From NCBI GenBank assembly GCA_003265685.1, contig KZ836108.1:26397-90396 (forward strand): a DNA stretch of 64,000 bases. Reading direction: 5' to 3'. Both the position numbers and the translations under genes were made by a program. This document shows positions 29,042-39,193 of this stretch, piece by piece. Under the pieces are notes generated by a model. The model did not search any database. It had not been told where the DNA came from and saw only the letters and a program-made list of their open reading frames with translations. Each line of letters begins with the position of its first letter. Positions within the stretch are counted from its first letter, which is position 1. This stretch comes from Piscinibacter caeni (GTDB lineage: Bacteria > Pseudomonadota > Gammaproteobacteria > Burkholderiales > Burkholderiaceae_C).

Positions 29042-30633
29042 GCACGCAGTCGGGCCAGCAGGCCGGCGGTGGAGGCATCGAGCCCGGCGGTGTCGCCCGA
29101 CGCGAGCCGCGGCAGCAGGTCGTTGCACAGCGCTTTGCCAAGCTCCACACCCCACTGGTCGAAGCTGTTGATGCCCCACAGCACGCCGCTGGTGAACACG
29201 CGGTGCTCGTACAGCGCGATCAGCGCGCCGAGCGAGCGCGGCGTCAGCTGGTCGAGCAGCAGCGTGGTGCTCGGCCGGTTGCCGGGGAAGGTGCGGTGCT
29301 TCGCGATCGTCAGCGCGTCGAGCTCCTTCGAGGCGGTGGGCGCCTTCTCGCCCAGCGCCTGCTCGGTGCGCTTGCCCAGCATCAGCGCCTGCGACTGCGC
29401 CAGGCCGTTGGCCAGCAGCTTGGTGTGCAGGTCGGTCAGGGCGTGCGTGGGCCGCTTGACGAGGATGAACTCGACCGGGATCACGTCGGTGCCCTGGTGC
29501 AGCATCTGGAAGTAGGCGTGCTGGCCGTTGGTGCCGGGCTCGCCCCAGACCACCGGGCTGGTGCCGAAGGGCAGCGGCGTGCCGTCGAGGTCGACGCACT
29601 TGCCGTTGCTCTCCATCTCGAGCTGCTGCAGGTAGGCCGGCAACCGGCGCAGGCCCTGGTGGTAGGGCGCCACGCTGCGGCTCGTGAAGCCGTGGAAGTT
29701 GCGGTACCAGACGTCGATCAGCCCGAGCAGCGCCGGCAGGTTCTTCGCCAGCGGCGCACTCGCGAAATGCCGGTCCATCGCATGCGCGCCGGCCAGCAGC
29801 GCGCGGAAGTTCTCCGCGCCGATGGCCAGCGCGATCGGCAGGCCGATGGCCGACCACAGCGAGTAGCGCCCGCCCACCCAGTCCCAGAAGCCGAAGGTCG
29901 TCGAGATGCCGAACTCGGCCGCGGCCTTGACGTTGGTGGTGGTGGCGACGAAGTGCTTCGCGGTGTCGGTGCCGCCGTTGGCGGTGAACCAGGCTTTCGC
30001 GGCCACCGCGTTGGCCATGGTCTCCTGGGTCGTGAAGGTCTTGCTGGCGATGATGAACAGCGTCTCGGACGGCTTGAGCTGGCGCAGTACCGGCGTGATG
30101 TCGTGGCCGTCGACGTTGGCGACGAAGTGGAACTGCAGTTTCGGGTGCACGAAGGCGTCGAGCGCCGGCACCACCATCTGCGGCCCGAGGTCGCTGCCGC
30201 CGATGCCGATGTTCACCACGTGGCGGATGCCGCTCGCGCCCGTGTCGCGCACGGTCTCGACGTAGGCCAGCATGCGGTCGAGCACGCCATGTACCTCGTC
30301 GGAGAACGGCCCCTGCCCGCGCGGCGCGCGCAGCGCGGTATGCAGCACGGCGCGGCCCTCGGTGTGGTTGATCGGCGCGCCGGCGAGCATCGCGTCGCGG
30401 CGCTCCTCGAGCCGGCATTCGGCGCCCAGGTCGAGCAGGAACTTCAGGGTCGCGGTGTCGACCAGGTTCTTGGACAGGTCGGCAAAGATCTCCGGCGCCT
30501 CGACGCCCAGGGCCGCGAAGCGCGACGGGTCGCGCGCAAAGGCCTCGCGCAGGTCGAACTCGCGCCCGTGCGCCTCGTAGTGGCCGCGCAGCGCAGCCCA
30601 GGCCTCGGTCTGGTCACAACGTGGAAACTGCAT
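29038..30633 (-). CDS. pgi: Glucose-6-phosphate isomerase
   Basis: Interconverts glucose 6-phosphate and fructose 6-phosphate. The 531-residue protein has the hallmarks VVNIGIGGSDLGPQMV, SKTFTTQETMANA, the segment GGRYSLWSAIGLPIAL, EMESNGKCVDLDG, PVVWGEPGTNGQHAYFQ and TSGVLWGINSFDQWGVELGK with the catalytic Lys. ATG at 30633 is preferred over a GTG one codon upstream because GGAGGG then lies five bases before the start. The start overlaps the tal stop (TGATG) and the stop overlaps the HAD gene, forming a tal-pgi-HAD operon. Confidence 0.97.
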   Translation of the reverse strand: MQFPRCDQTEAWAALRGHYEAHGREFDLREAFARDPSRFAALGVEAPEIFADLSKNLVDTATLKFLLDLGAECRLEERRDAMLAGAPINHTEGRAVLHTALRAPRGQGPFSDEVHGVLDRMLAYVETVRDTGASGIRHVVNIGIGGSDLGPQMVVPALDAFVHPKLQFHFVANVDGHDITPVLRQLKPSETLFIIASKTFTTQETMANAVAAKAWFTANGGTDTAKHFVATTTNVKAAAEFGISTTFGFWDWVGGRYSLWSAIGLPIALAIGAENFRALLAGAHAMDRHFASAPLAKNLPALLGLIDVWYRNFHGFTSRSVAPYHQGLRRLPAYLQQLEMESNGKCVDLDGTPLPFGTSPVVWGEPGTNGQHAYFQMLHQGTDVIPVEFILVKRPTHALTDLHTKLLANGLAQSQALMLGKRTEQALGEKAPTASKELDALTIAKHRTFPGNRPSTTLLLDQLTPRSLGALIALYEHRVFTSGVLWGINSFDQWGVELGKALCNDLLPRLASGDTAGLDASTAGLLARLRA

Positions 30634-31580
30634 CACATCCCTCCGATCATCTGGTCCAGCTTGAGTGCGTCGGCCGCGAAGGCGCGGATGCCCTCGGCCA
30701 GCTTCTCGGTGGCCATCGCGTCCTCGTTGAGCGCCCAGCGGAAGCTCGCCTCGTTGAAGCTCGTCGCATGGATGGCCGAGCCGGCCGCCTGCGCCGGGTC
30801 GAGCCGTCGCGGCACCGCGGCCTCGCTGCCCTGCAGCTGCGCGAGCAGGTCCGGGCTGATGGTCAGCAGGTCGCAGCCGGCCAGCGCGACGATCTGCCCG
30901 GTGTTGCGGAAGCTCGCGCCCATTACCTCGGTGGCGATGCCGAACTTCTTGTAGTAGGTGTAGATCTGTGTCACCGACTGCACGCCCGGGTCGTTCGCGC
31001 CGGCGTTGGCGGCTTCGTCCCAGGCGCTGCCCGCCGCCTTCTTGTGCCAGTCGTAGATGCGGCCGACGAAGGGCGAGATCAGCGTCACGCCGGCATCACC
31101 GCAGGCCACCGCCTGGCAGAAGGCGAACAGCAGCGTCAGGTTGCAGTGGATGCCCTCGCGCTCGAGGATGCGCGCGGCCTGGATGCCCTCCCAGGTGGAG
31201 GCGATCTTGATCAGCACGCGCTCGCGCCCGATGCCGGCGTCCTCGTACAGCGCCATCAGGCGGCGTGCCCGCTCGACGCTGGCGGCGGTGTCGAACGACA
31301 ACCGCGCGTCGACCTCGGTCGAGACGCGCCCCGGCACCACCTTCAGGATCTCGCGGCCGAAGCGCACCAGCACGTGGTCGACGATCTCCTCCAGCGGCTG
31401 GCCGCGGTGCGCCGCCACCGTGTCGGCCAGCAGCGGGGCGTAGTCCGGCTGCTGCACCGCCTTGAGGATGAGCGACGGGTTGGTGGTGGCGTCGCGCGGG
31501 GCGAATGCGCTGAGCTGCCTGAAGTTGCCGGTGTCGGCGACGACGATGGTGTGCTGCTTGAGCTGGTCGAGCTGGTTCAT
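30633..31580 (-). CDS. tal: Transaldolase
   Basis: Pentose-phosphate-pathway enzyme moving a dihydroxyacetone unit from sedoheptulose 7-phosphate to glyceraldehyde 3-phosphate through a Schiff base. The 315-residue protein has the classic segments [20 protein letters not shown], the Schiff-base Lys in [27 protein letters not shown] and [13 protein letters not shown]. It is the classical TalB-type length. It leads the tal-pgi-HAD operon and lies immediately downstream of the polyol operon on the same strand, separated by a hairpin. Confidence 0.97.
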   Translation of the reverse strand: MNQLDQLKQHTIVVADTGNFRQLSAFAPRDATTNPSLILKAVQQPDYAPLLADTVAAHRGQPLEEIVDHVLVRFGREILKVVPGRVSTEVDARLSFDTAASVERARRLMALYEDAGIGRERVLIKIASTWEGIQAARILEREGIHCNLTLLFAFCQAVACGDAGVTLISPFVGRIYDWHKKAAGSAWDEAANAGANDPGVQSVTQIYTYYKKFGIATEVMGASFRNTGQIVALAGCDLLTISPDLLAQLQGSEAAVPRRLDPAQAAGSAIHATSFNEASFRWALNEDAMATEKLAEGIRAFAADALKLDQMIGGM

Positions 31581-31670
31581 GTCGGGAAGGCGACGAAGCG
31601 CAGGCCCCGATTAGAACGCTTCCCGGCCCCGGCGCGGCGATGGCCCCGGCGAGTTGTCACTGGTTGGTAA

Positions 31671-31687
31671 CCGAGCGATCCGCTCGG
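31671..31687 (-). terminator. Hairpin between the araC-type gene and tal
   Basis: A perfect 7-bp stem CCGAGCG/CGCTCGG with a three-base loop lies just after the araC-type stop; on the minus strand it is followed by GTTACC rather than a T run, so it is a weak terminator candidate separating the polyol operon from tal. Confidence 0.45.
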
Positions 31688-31691
31688 CGGC

Positions 31692-32612
31692 TCAGCCCCG
31701 GCTGCCGAAGCGCGCCTCCGCCTGGCGGCGGAACTCGCTCGGCGTCATGCCCTTGACCTGCAGGAAGCGGCGGTTGAAGTTGGCCACGTTGTTGAAGCCG
31801 ACGTCATAGCAGACGTTGGTGACGTAGCGGTCGGTCTCCATCAGCAGCTGGCAGGCCTTGTTGATGCGCAGCCGGTTGACGAAGTCGGTGAAGCTGTTGC
31901 CGGTGGCGCGGCGGAAGTAGCGCGAGAAGCTGCTCTCGGTCATGCCCACGCGCCGGCACAGCTCGGCCATCGAGAAGTTCTCGCAATAGTGCTCGCTCAG
32001 GTAGTCGACGATGCCGCTGATGCGCGCCAGCGCGGCATCGTCGTCGTGGCTCTGCAGCTGCACCGTGGACAGCAGCCGGTAGTCGGCGCAGCGCACCAGC
32101 TCGCCGAGCAGCACGCTGAACTCGGCGAAGCGCTGCAGCCCGTGCGTGGCCTTGATGCGCTCGAAGCGCTTGCGCGCCAGGTCCGACACGCCGAAGAACT
32201 CGATGCCGTTGCGCGCCCGTTCGAGCAGCGGCAGCGCCTCGGCCAGCTCGGGGATCAGGCCGGCGGCCTGGCGCAGCGGCGCGTCGGGGAACTGCAGCAC
32301 CATGTCGCGCAGCGCCACGCCCTCGGGCGGCACGTCGGTGGAGATCCAGTTGTGCGGCAGGCGCGGGCCGGTCAGCACCAGGTGGCCGGGCTCGAAGTGG
32401 CCGATGTAGTCGCCGACGAACACCTTGCCGCGCGTGGCGACGATCAGGTGCAGCTCGTATTCCTCGTGGTAGTGCCAGCGCACCAGCGGGTTCGGGAAGC
32501 CGTGCTCCAGACAGCGCACGTGGCCGAAGCTGCCCGGCGGCTCGTAGCCCAGGTTGGGGGTGCGGGCAACGTCGTGCTCCAGCTCGGGGCTGCGAACACG
32601 CTGCTGGACCAT
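31692..32612 (-). CDS. AraC family transcriptional regulator
   Basis: A 306-residue regulator. The N-terminal part (about 35-110) is a cupin-like ligand domain (WHYHEEYELHLIVATRGKVFVGDYIGHFEPGHLVLTGP region); the C-terminal 100 residues carry two helix-turn-helix motifs, with MTESSFSRYFRRATGNSF and VTNVCYDVGFNNVANFNRRF. AGGAGG lies 7 bases before ATG. It is the last gene of the polyol operon, 26 bases after the polyol dehydrogenase, so it very probably activates the operon in response to a polyol, as related regulators do for mannitol/arabitol genes. Confidence 0.93.
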   Translation of the reverse strand: MVQQRVRSPELEHDVARTPNLGYEPPGSFGHVRCLEHGFPNPLVRWHYHEEYELHLIVATRGKVFVGDYIGHFEPGHLVLTGPRLPHNWISTDVPPEGVALRDMVLQFPDAPLRQAAGLIPELAEALPLLERARNGIEFFGVSDLARKRFERIKATHGLQRFAEFSVLLGELVRCADYRLLSTVQLQSHDDDAALARISGIVDYLSEHYCENFSMAELCRRVGMTESSFSRYFRRATGNSFTDFVNRLRINKACQLLMETDRYVTNVCYDVGFNNVANFNRRFLQVKGMTPSEFRRQAEARFGSRG

Positions 32613-32638
32613 GGGCGCGCCTCCTTCTCCCGCGACGC

Positions 32639-34024
32639 TCAGCGGCCGCGTCGCCGGACGAACTCTGCCACGCGCCGGCCCGCCGTGCGCAGCGCCGCCT
32701 CCAGCCGCGCGTCGCCCGCCAGCGTCCCGAACAGCACCTTGTCGGCGGCGAAGGCGGCCACCGGGTCGGCCGCGTCGCAAATCGCGTGGGCAGCGGCCGG
32801 GTCCATCGCCTGGTCCTGGTACTCGTACGGGATCTGCCCGCGGTGCCAGCGCTGCAGGTAGGCCAGGAACAGCGCCGGCAGCATCGCCACACTGTCGATC
32901 GGCTGGTTCTTCTCCAGCCGCTCGCGGATCGTCGGCGCGATGAAGCCGGGGATCTTGCTGAAGCCGTCCATCGCGACACGCTGGTTGGTGTCGCGGATCG
33001 CCGGGTTGCCGAAGCGGTCGAGCACGATGTCGCGGTAGGCCGGGAGATCGATCGGGCTCGGGAGCAGACACGGGATGGTGTCGTCGGTGACGTAGTCGAA
33101 CGCGAGCTGGCGGATCTCCGCGTCGTGCGTGCCTTCGTGGATGTAGAGAAAGCCCGCCAAGGTGCCGGCCCAGGCGATGCAGCTGTGCGTGGCGTTCAGC
33201 AGCCGGATCTTGGCCTCCTCGTAGGGCGCGACCGACTCGACCATCTCGACGCCGACCTGCTCCCAGGCCGGGCGGCCGGCGGCAAAGCGGTCCTCGATCA
33301 CCCACTGGATGAAGCTCTCGCCCATCAGCGCGGCCGGGTCGTCGATGCCGGTGGCGGCCTTGACACGCTCGCGCACGTCCGGCGTCGGACGCGGCGTGAT
33401 GCGGTCGACCATCGCGTTCGGGCTGGTGGTGTTCGTCTCGATCCAGGCGCGCAGGGCCGTGTCGCCGAGCAGTTCGACGAACTGCAGCAGGCCGCTCCTG
33501 GAGCGCTCGCCGTTGTGGCGCAGGTTGTCGCAGTTCAGCAGCGTCACCGGGCCGGCGCCGCTGGCCATGCGGGCGCGCAGGATGGCGGTGAGCGCGGCGT
33601 AGATCGTGCTGCCCGGCCGGCCGGCCTTGGCCGCCTGCAGGTCGGCCGCCAGGTCGGGGAAGGCCAGGTCGAGCCGGTTCTTCGCGTCGAGGTAGTAACC
33701 CGCCTCGGTGACGGTGAAGGAGATGATCTTCGTCGCCGGGGCCGCGCCCTCGGCGATCAGCCCGGCGAGATCCGCGCTGTACGGGATGATCTTGCGGATC
33801 GAGGTGATGCGCTCGTAGCGGTGCTCGCCGGCCGGGGAGATGGTCTCGAGCGTGTAGGCCCCGCCCTGCGAAGCGAGCGCGGCGAGGGTCTCGGCCATGT
33901 CGGGGCGGGTGTTGCCGCCCGCCAGCGACCAGGAACGGTCACCGGTCTTGTTCAGCTCGTGCAGGTAGACGGCCTGGTGCGCCCGGTGGAACGAGCCCAG
34001 GCCCAGGTGCAGCATCGTGTTCAT
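32639..34024 (-). CDS. Polyol dehydrogenase, mannitol dehydrogenase family (D-arabinitol 4-dehydrogenase-like)
   Basis: A 461-residue NAD-dependent long-chain polyol dehydrogenase. Rossmann start HLGLGSFHRAHQAVYL, the segment LNCDNLRHNGER, and the catalytic KxxxxNxxH motif KIRLLNATH are visible. RFGNPAIRDTNQRVAMDGF is a family signature. Length (461) is nearer to D-arabinitol 4-dehydrogenase (DalD, about 455) than to mannitol 2-dehydrogenase (about 490), and the adjacent ribitol-type enzyme fits pentitol use; D-mannitol or D-sorbitol oxidation cannot be excluded. A ten-base gap follows the upstream ribitol dehydrogenase gene. Confidence 0.88.
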   Translation of the reverse strand: MNTMLHLGLGSFHRAHQAVYLHELNKTGDRSWSLAGGNTRPDMAETLAALASQGGAYTLETISPAGEHRYERITSIRKIIPYSADLAGLIAEGAAPATKIISFTVTEAGYYLDAKNRLDLAFPDLAADLQAAKAGRPGSTIYAALTAILRARMASGAGPVTLLNCDNLRHNGERSRSGLLQFVELLGDTALRAWIETNTTSPNAMVDRITPRPTPDVRERVKAATGIDDPAALMGESFIQWVIEDRFAAGRPAWEQVGVEMVESVAPYEEAKIRLLNATHSCIAWAGTLAGFLYIHEGTHDAEIRQLAFDYVTDDTIPCLLPSPIDLPAYRDIVLDRFGNPAIRDTNQRVAMDGFSKIPGFIAPTIRERLEKNQPIDSVAMLPALFLAYLQRWHRGQIPYEYQDQAMDPAAAHAICDAADPVAAFAADKVLFGTLAGDARLEAALRTAGRRVAEFVRRRGR

Positions 34025-34034
34025 CGCTTGTCGC

Positions 34035-34768
34035 CTAGAGATCGAAGTTGGTCGGCAGCATCACCACGTCGCGGATCGTCATGCCACGCGGCCGGGTGAG
34101 CATGAACAGCACCACCTCGCCCACCTCGCGCGCCTCGATCAGGCTGCCGGACTCGCGTGCCTCCTTGAGCTTCTCGGGCGGCCAGTCGGACAGCAGCGCG
34201 GTGATCACCGGGCCGGGCGAGATGGCGCCGACGCGGATGCCGTGCCTGAAGACCTGGCGCCGGGTGGTCTGCACGAAGCAGTCGATCGCCCACTTGGACG
34301 AGGCGTACACCGGCTCCCAGGGTGTCGGGTAATGCGCCGCGAGCGAGCTGGTGACGACGATGTCGCCCGCGCCGCGCGCGATCATGTGCGGCAGCACGTC
34401 GTGCACGTTCTTGATCACGACGTTGACGTTCAGCGTCAGCATGCGGTCGATCGCGTCGACGTCGTTGTCGACCAGGTCGCCGCCGACGTACAGGCCCGCG
34501 TTGGCGTGGAAGATGTCGAGCTGGCCCGTGAGGGCGAGCACGCGCGGCAGCAGCGTCTTGCACGCCGCGGGGTCGAGCAGGTCCAGCACGAGCGGGATCG
34601 CCGCATCGCCGAGGCGCTTGCGCTGCTCGTCCAGCCGCGCCGCATCGCGGTCGATCAGCACGACGCGCGCGCCCGCGCCGAGCATCGCCTCGGCGCTGGC
34701 GAGGCCGATGCCCGAGGCCGCGCCGGTGACGGCGGCCACTTTCCCGGCCAGTGCGTCCGTCATGGCGT

Positions 34769-34772
<4 letters not shown>
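34035..34772 (-). CDS. rbtD: Short-chain dehydrogenase, ribitol 2-dehydrogenase-like
   Basis: A 245-residue SDR oxidoreductase. The NAD-binding TGAASGIGLASAEAMLGAGA, the segment LDIFHANAGLYVGGD, the catalytic YASSK and the C-terminal half (RRQVFRHGIRVGAISPGPV, LLSDWPPEKL, TIRDVVMLPTNFDL) align closely with my memory of Klebsiella ribitol 2-dehydrogenase, which makes D-ribulose. GTG at 34772 overlaps the ATPase stop (GTGA); an ATG three codons later is an alternative. In the polyol operon it would oxidise the imported pentitol. Confidence 0.85.
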
Positions 34773-35800
<1,028 letters not shown>

Positions 35801-35823
35801 GGGATGTCTCCTTGCGTTCGTTC

Positions 35824-36645
35824 TTACTTGACGGCGCCGAAGGTGAGGCCCTGCACGAGCTGCTTCTGGCTGAACCAGCCGACCACGACGATGGGCGCGA
35901 TGGCCATCAGCGAGGCGGCGGACAACTTGGCCCAGAACAGGCCCTCGGGGCTGGAGTAGCTGGCGATCAGCGTGGCCAGCGTGCCGGCCTTGGCCGAGCT
36001 GAGGTTGAGCGACCAGAAGGCCTCGTTCCAGCTCATCACCAGGCACAGCAGCGCGGTGGAGGCGAGCGTGCCCATCGCCAGCGGGCGGATCACGTGCTTG
36101 AACTCGCCCCACACGTTGGCGCCGTCCATGCGCGCGGCCTCGAGGATGTCCGGCGGGATGTCCTTGAAGCCGGAGTACAGCATCCACACCATGATCGGCA
36201 GGTTGGACAGCGTGAACACGATGGTCAGCGCGGTCAGCGAGTCCAGCAGGCCGACGGTCTGCGCCATCACGTACACCGGCACCAGCGCACCGACCGCCGG
36301 CATCATCTTGGTGGACAGCATCCACATCAGGATGTCGCGTGTCTTCTTGGTGCGGAAGAAGGCCATCGAGTAGGCCGCCGGCGCGGCGATGGCCAGGCCG
36401 ATGATCGTCGACAGCACGCTGGTGACGATCGAGTTCTTCGCGTGCAGCAGGTAGTCGCTGCGTTCGTTGACCTCGTGGAAGCTCTCCATCGTGGGCGTGA
36501 AGAACAGCTGCGGCGGCACCGAGATCGCCTGCTGCTCGGTCTTGAAGGCCGTCAGCACCAGCCAGATGAGCGGGAACACGACCAGCAGCGTGACGACCCA
36601 GGCCGCCACGGTGCGGGCGATCAATGCGATGAGCTTGGTGTTCAT
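35824..36645 (-). CDS. Polyol ABC importer permease 2 (SmoG/MalG type)
   Basis: A 273-residue inner-membrane permease with six hydrophobic segments (N-terminal helix about 10-32, then four to five more after residue 75). The ATPase-contact EAA loop is visible as EAARMDGANVWGEFKHVIRP. The opening TAFKTEQQAISVPPQLFF is typical of MalG-type sugar permeases. It lies 8 bases after permease 1 and forms the heterodimeric channel with it. Confidence 0.93.
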   Translation of the reverse strand: MNTKLIALIARTVAAWVVTLLVVFPLIWLVLTAFKTEQQAISVPPQLFFTPTMESFHEVNERSDYLLHAKNSIVTSVLSTIIGLAIAAPAAYSMAFFRTKKTRDILMWMLSTKMMPAVGALVPVYVMAQTVGLLDSLTALTIVFTLSNLPIMVWMLYSGFKDIPPDILEAARMDGANVWGEFKHVIRPLAMGTLASTALLCLVMSWNEAFWSLNLSSAKAGTLATLIASYSSPEGLFWAKLSAASLMAIAPIVVVGWFSQKQLVQGLTFGAVK

Positions 36646-36653
36646 GGGGTCCC

Positions 36654-37511
36654 TCAGTCCAGGTTCTTGCCGATCATGCGGATCAGGAACACCGCGGCGA
36701 TGTTGGCCAGCACGACGGCGAAGAGGGCTCCGGCCGAGGCCACGCCGACGTCGAAGTTCATCAGCGCCTGCTTGAAGATCAGGAACGCGACGTTGGTGCT
36801 CTCGTTGCCGGGCCCGCCGCCGGTGGTGGTGAAGATCTCCGCGAACACGCTCATCAGGAAGATCATCTCGATCATCACCACCACCGCGATCGGGCGCGCC
36901 AGGTGCGGCAGGGTCAGGAACCAGAACTTCTGCAAGGCGTTGGCGCCGTCCATGCCGGCGGCCTCCATCTGGTCGCGGTCGAGCGACTGCAGCGAAGTGA
37001 TGAAGATCAGGCAGGCGAAGGGCAGCCACTGCCAGGCCACCATCAGGATCACCGCGAACAGCGGGTGGTCGGTGAGCCAGTCCACCGGCGTCAGGCCGAA
37101 GAACAGCCAGACCTGCGCGAGCACGCCGTAGACCGGGTTCATCATCATGTGCTTCCACAGCAGCGCGTTGGCCGTGGGCATCACGAAGAAGGGCGAGATC
37201 AGCAGCACGCGCACGATGCCGCGGCCCGGGAAGGCCTCGTTCACGAGCAGCGCGAGCGCCACGCCCAGCACCACGGTGATGGCGATCACCGAGCCGAGCA
37301 GCAGCAGGGTGTTGCCGACCGAGGCGCCGAAGTCCGGGTCGGTGACGAAGAATTCCCAGTTCGCCAGGCCGATGAAATCCTTCGGCCCGGGCTGCATCAG
37401 GTTGTAGCGAACGACCGAGAAGTAGATCGTCATCGCCAGCGGCACGATCATCCAGAGGAAGAGCGTCACCACGGCCGGCGCCATCAAGGCGCGTGGCAGG
37501 AGTCTGTTCAC
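36654..37511 (-). CDS. Polyol ABC importer permease 1 (SmoF/MalF type)
   Basis: A 285-residue inner-membrane permease with six hydrophobic segments; the EAA loop is EAAGMDGANALQKFWFLTLP. FTTTGGGPGNESTNVAFLIFKQAL near the C terminus is a MalF-type signature. The GTG at 37511 is preferred over an in-frame GTG three codons upstream because GGAGG then sits eight bases before it. It follows the binding-protein gene after a gap containing two hairpins, which would lower permease relative to binding-protein expression. Confidence 0.92.
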   Translation of the reverse strand: MNRLLPRALMAPAVVTLFLWMIVPLAMTIYFSVVRYNLMQPGPKDFIGLANWEFFVTDPDFGASVGNTLLLLGSVIAITVVLGVALALLVNEAFPGRGIVRVLLISPFFVMPTANALLWKHMMMNPVYGVLAQVWLFFGLTPVDWLTDHPLFAVILMVAWQWLPFACLIFITSLQSLDRDQMEAAGMDGANALQKFWFLTLPHLARPIAVVVMIEMIFLMSVFAEIFTTTGGGPGNESTNVAFLIFKQALMNFDVGVASAGALFAVVLANIAAVFLIRMIGKNLD

Positions 37512-37587
37512 GGAGGGCACCTCCAGAGGGCCAAGCAGTCGCCGTGGATCCGGCTTTGCCGGTCCACCGGCGGCGCCCCCCTGGGGC

Positions 37588-37632
37588 AGGCGCCGCAGGC
37601 GCCTACCTCAGATGAAGCGCCGCAGGCGCTTC
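37588..37632 (-). repeat. Twin hairpins between binding-protein and permease genes
   Basis: Two adjacent perfect stem-loops share the same GCA loop: AGGCGCC/GGCGCCT (37588-37604) and GAAGCGCC/GGCGCTTC (37614-37632), followed by a seven-base C run on the transcribed strand. The placement after a binding-protein gene suits an mRNA-stabilising or partial-termination role as in the malE-malF gap; it could also be a REP-like repeat. Confidence 0.7.
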
Positions 37633-37639
37633 GGGGGGG

Positions 37640-38941
37640 TTACTTGTAGTAGCCGCCCTTGCGCATCTCGCGATCGGCGGCCGCCTGCGAGGCCTTCAGC
37701 GCCGCATCCACCGTCACCTTGCCCGCGAGCGCCGCGCTCATCTGCTGGCCCACGGCGATGCCGATCGCCTGGAACTCCGGGATCGCCGCGAACTGCACGC
37801 CGACATACGGGCTCTTGGGCAGCGTCGAGTCGTTCGGATTGGCCGTGTCGATGGCCTTCTTCTCGGCCGCCGCAAACACCGCCGCCTTCTGGAACTCGGG
37901 GTTCGCGTAGGTCGACTTGCGCGTGCCGGTCGGCACCCGGCCCCAGCCGTTGGTCTTGCCGACCAGGTTGATGTAGTCCTTCGAGGTGGCCCAGGTGATG
38001 AACTTCTGCGCCGCGTCGGCATTCTTGGTGCCGGCAGGGATCGCCAGCGCCCAGGCCCACAGCCAGTTGGCGCCCTTCTCGGTGGCGCTGTACGGGCCCT
38101 GCGCGAAGGCCACCTTGTCAGCCACCTTGCTCTGCTTCGGGTCGGTGATGAAGGAGGCGGCGATCGTCGCGTCGATCCACATGCCGCACTTGCCTTCGTT
38201 GTACAGCGCCAGGATCTCGTTGAAGCTGTTCGCGCTCGAGCCGGGCGGGCCGTACTTCTTCAGCAGGTCGACGTAGAAGGTGACCGCGTCCTTCCAGGGC
38301 TTGCTCTCGAGCTGCGGCTTCCAGCTCATGTCGAACCACTGCGCGCCGAAGCTGTTGGCCATGGTCGACAGGAAGGCCATGTTGTCGCCCCAGCCCGGCT
38401 TGCCCCGCAGGCAGATGCCGTACACGTTGGGCGGGTTGTGGATCTTCGCGGCCGCGTCGCGCACCTGCTCCCAGGTCGGGCGCTCGGGGAAGGTGATGCC
38501 GGCCTTGTCGGTCAGGTCCTTGCGGTACATCAGCATCGAGCTCTCGCCGTAGAAGGGCGCGGCGTAGAGCTTGCCGTCCACCGACAGGCCGTTGCGCATG
38601 GCCGGCAGCAGGTCGTCCACGTCGTAGGCGGCGTCGGGCTTGAGCTCCATCAGCCAGCCCTTCTTGCCCCAGATCGGCGTCTCGTACATGCCGATCGTCA
38701 TCACGTCGAACTGGCCGCCCTTGGTGGCGATGTCGGTGGTCACGCGCGAGCGCAGCGTGCCTTCCTCGAGCGTCACCCACTTCAGCTTGATGCCGGGGTT
38801 GGCCTTCTCGAACTCGGGCGTCAGCTTCTGCATCTCGATCATGTGGCCGTTGTTGACCGTGGCGATGACCAGGTCGACTGCCGAAGCGGTGCCGGCCGCG
38901 CACAGGCCGGCGAGCAGGGTCAGGGAAGCCCTCAGCGTCAT
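37640..38941 (-). CDS. Polyol/sugar ABC importer substrate-binding protein
   Basis: A 433-residue periplasmic extracellular solute-binding protein (family 1, SmoE/MtlE-like). The signal peptide is MTLRASLTLLAGLCAAGTASA, cleavage after about residue 21. Core segments: VDLVIATVNNGHMIEMQKL, FEKANPGIKLKWV, MYRKDLTDKAGI, LYNEGKCGMWIDATIAASF. The first gene of the polyol operon, divergent from zwf across 252 bases. Family members bind sorbitol, mannitol or arabitol; the two dehydrogenases downstream suggest a pentitol (inference). Confidence 0.92.
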   Translation of the reverse strand: MTLRASLTLLAGLCAAGTASAVDLVIATVNNGHMIEMQKLTPEFEKANPGIKLKWVTLEEGTLRSRVTTDIATKGGQFDVMTIGMYETPIWGKKGWLMELKPDAAYDVDDLLPAMRNGLSVDGKLYAAPFYGESSMLMYRKDLTDKAGITFPERPTWEQVRDAAAKIHNPPNVYGICLRGKPGWGDNMAFLSTMANSFGAQWFDMSWKPQLESKPWKDAVTFYVDLLKKYGPPGSSANSFNEILALYNEGKCGMWIDATIAASFITDPKQSKVADKVAFAQGPYSATEKGANWLWAWALAIPAGTKNADAAQKFITWATSKDYINLVGKTNGWGRVPTGTRKSTYANPEFQKAAVFAAAEKKAIDTANPNDSTLPKSPYVGVQFAAIPEFQAIGIAVGQQMSAALAGKVTVDAALKASQAAADREMRKGGYYK

Positions 38942-39151
38942 GTCTTGTCTCCTTGGGTGGGTTCGGTCCGCGCAGGTGGGCCGCGACGGTGAACGCACTC
39001 TAGGTGCCGCTCATTGCCTCGCTCGATACTTTCCCTGCAAGCCTCTGTACTTCATTGCACCGGTGACTGGTGGTTTCCCGCAATCGCTGCAAGAGAAGTT
39101 GGTCGTCCGGGCATGCGTTGACCCCCGCCCGGAACTCGTGCATCATCCGCA

Positions 39152-39166
39152 TGAAACTTAGTTACA
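39152..39166. promoter_or_regulatory. HexR-like operator upstream of zwf
   Basis: TGAAACTTAGTTACA is a near-perfect palindrome (one mismatched pair), standing out as AT-rich in the divergent gap. It resembles the HexR consensus I remember (TGTARTWWWAYTACA). It ends 27 bases before the zwf start, and a HexR/RpiR-type regulator is encoded right after zwf, which supports autoregulation by a KDPG-responsive repressor. Confidence 0.6.
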
Positions 39167-39193
39167 GCCACCGGATACCCCCGGTTTCATGCC

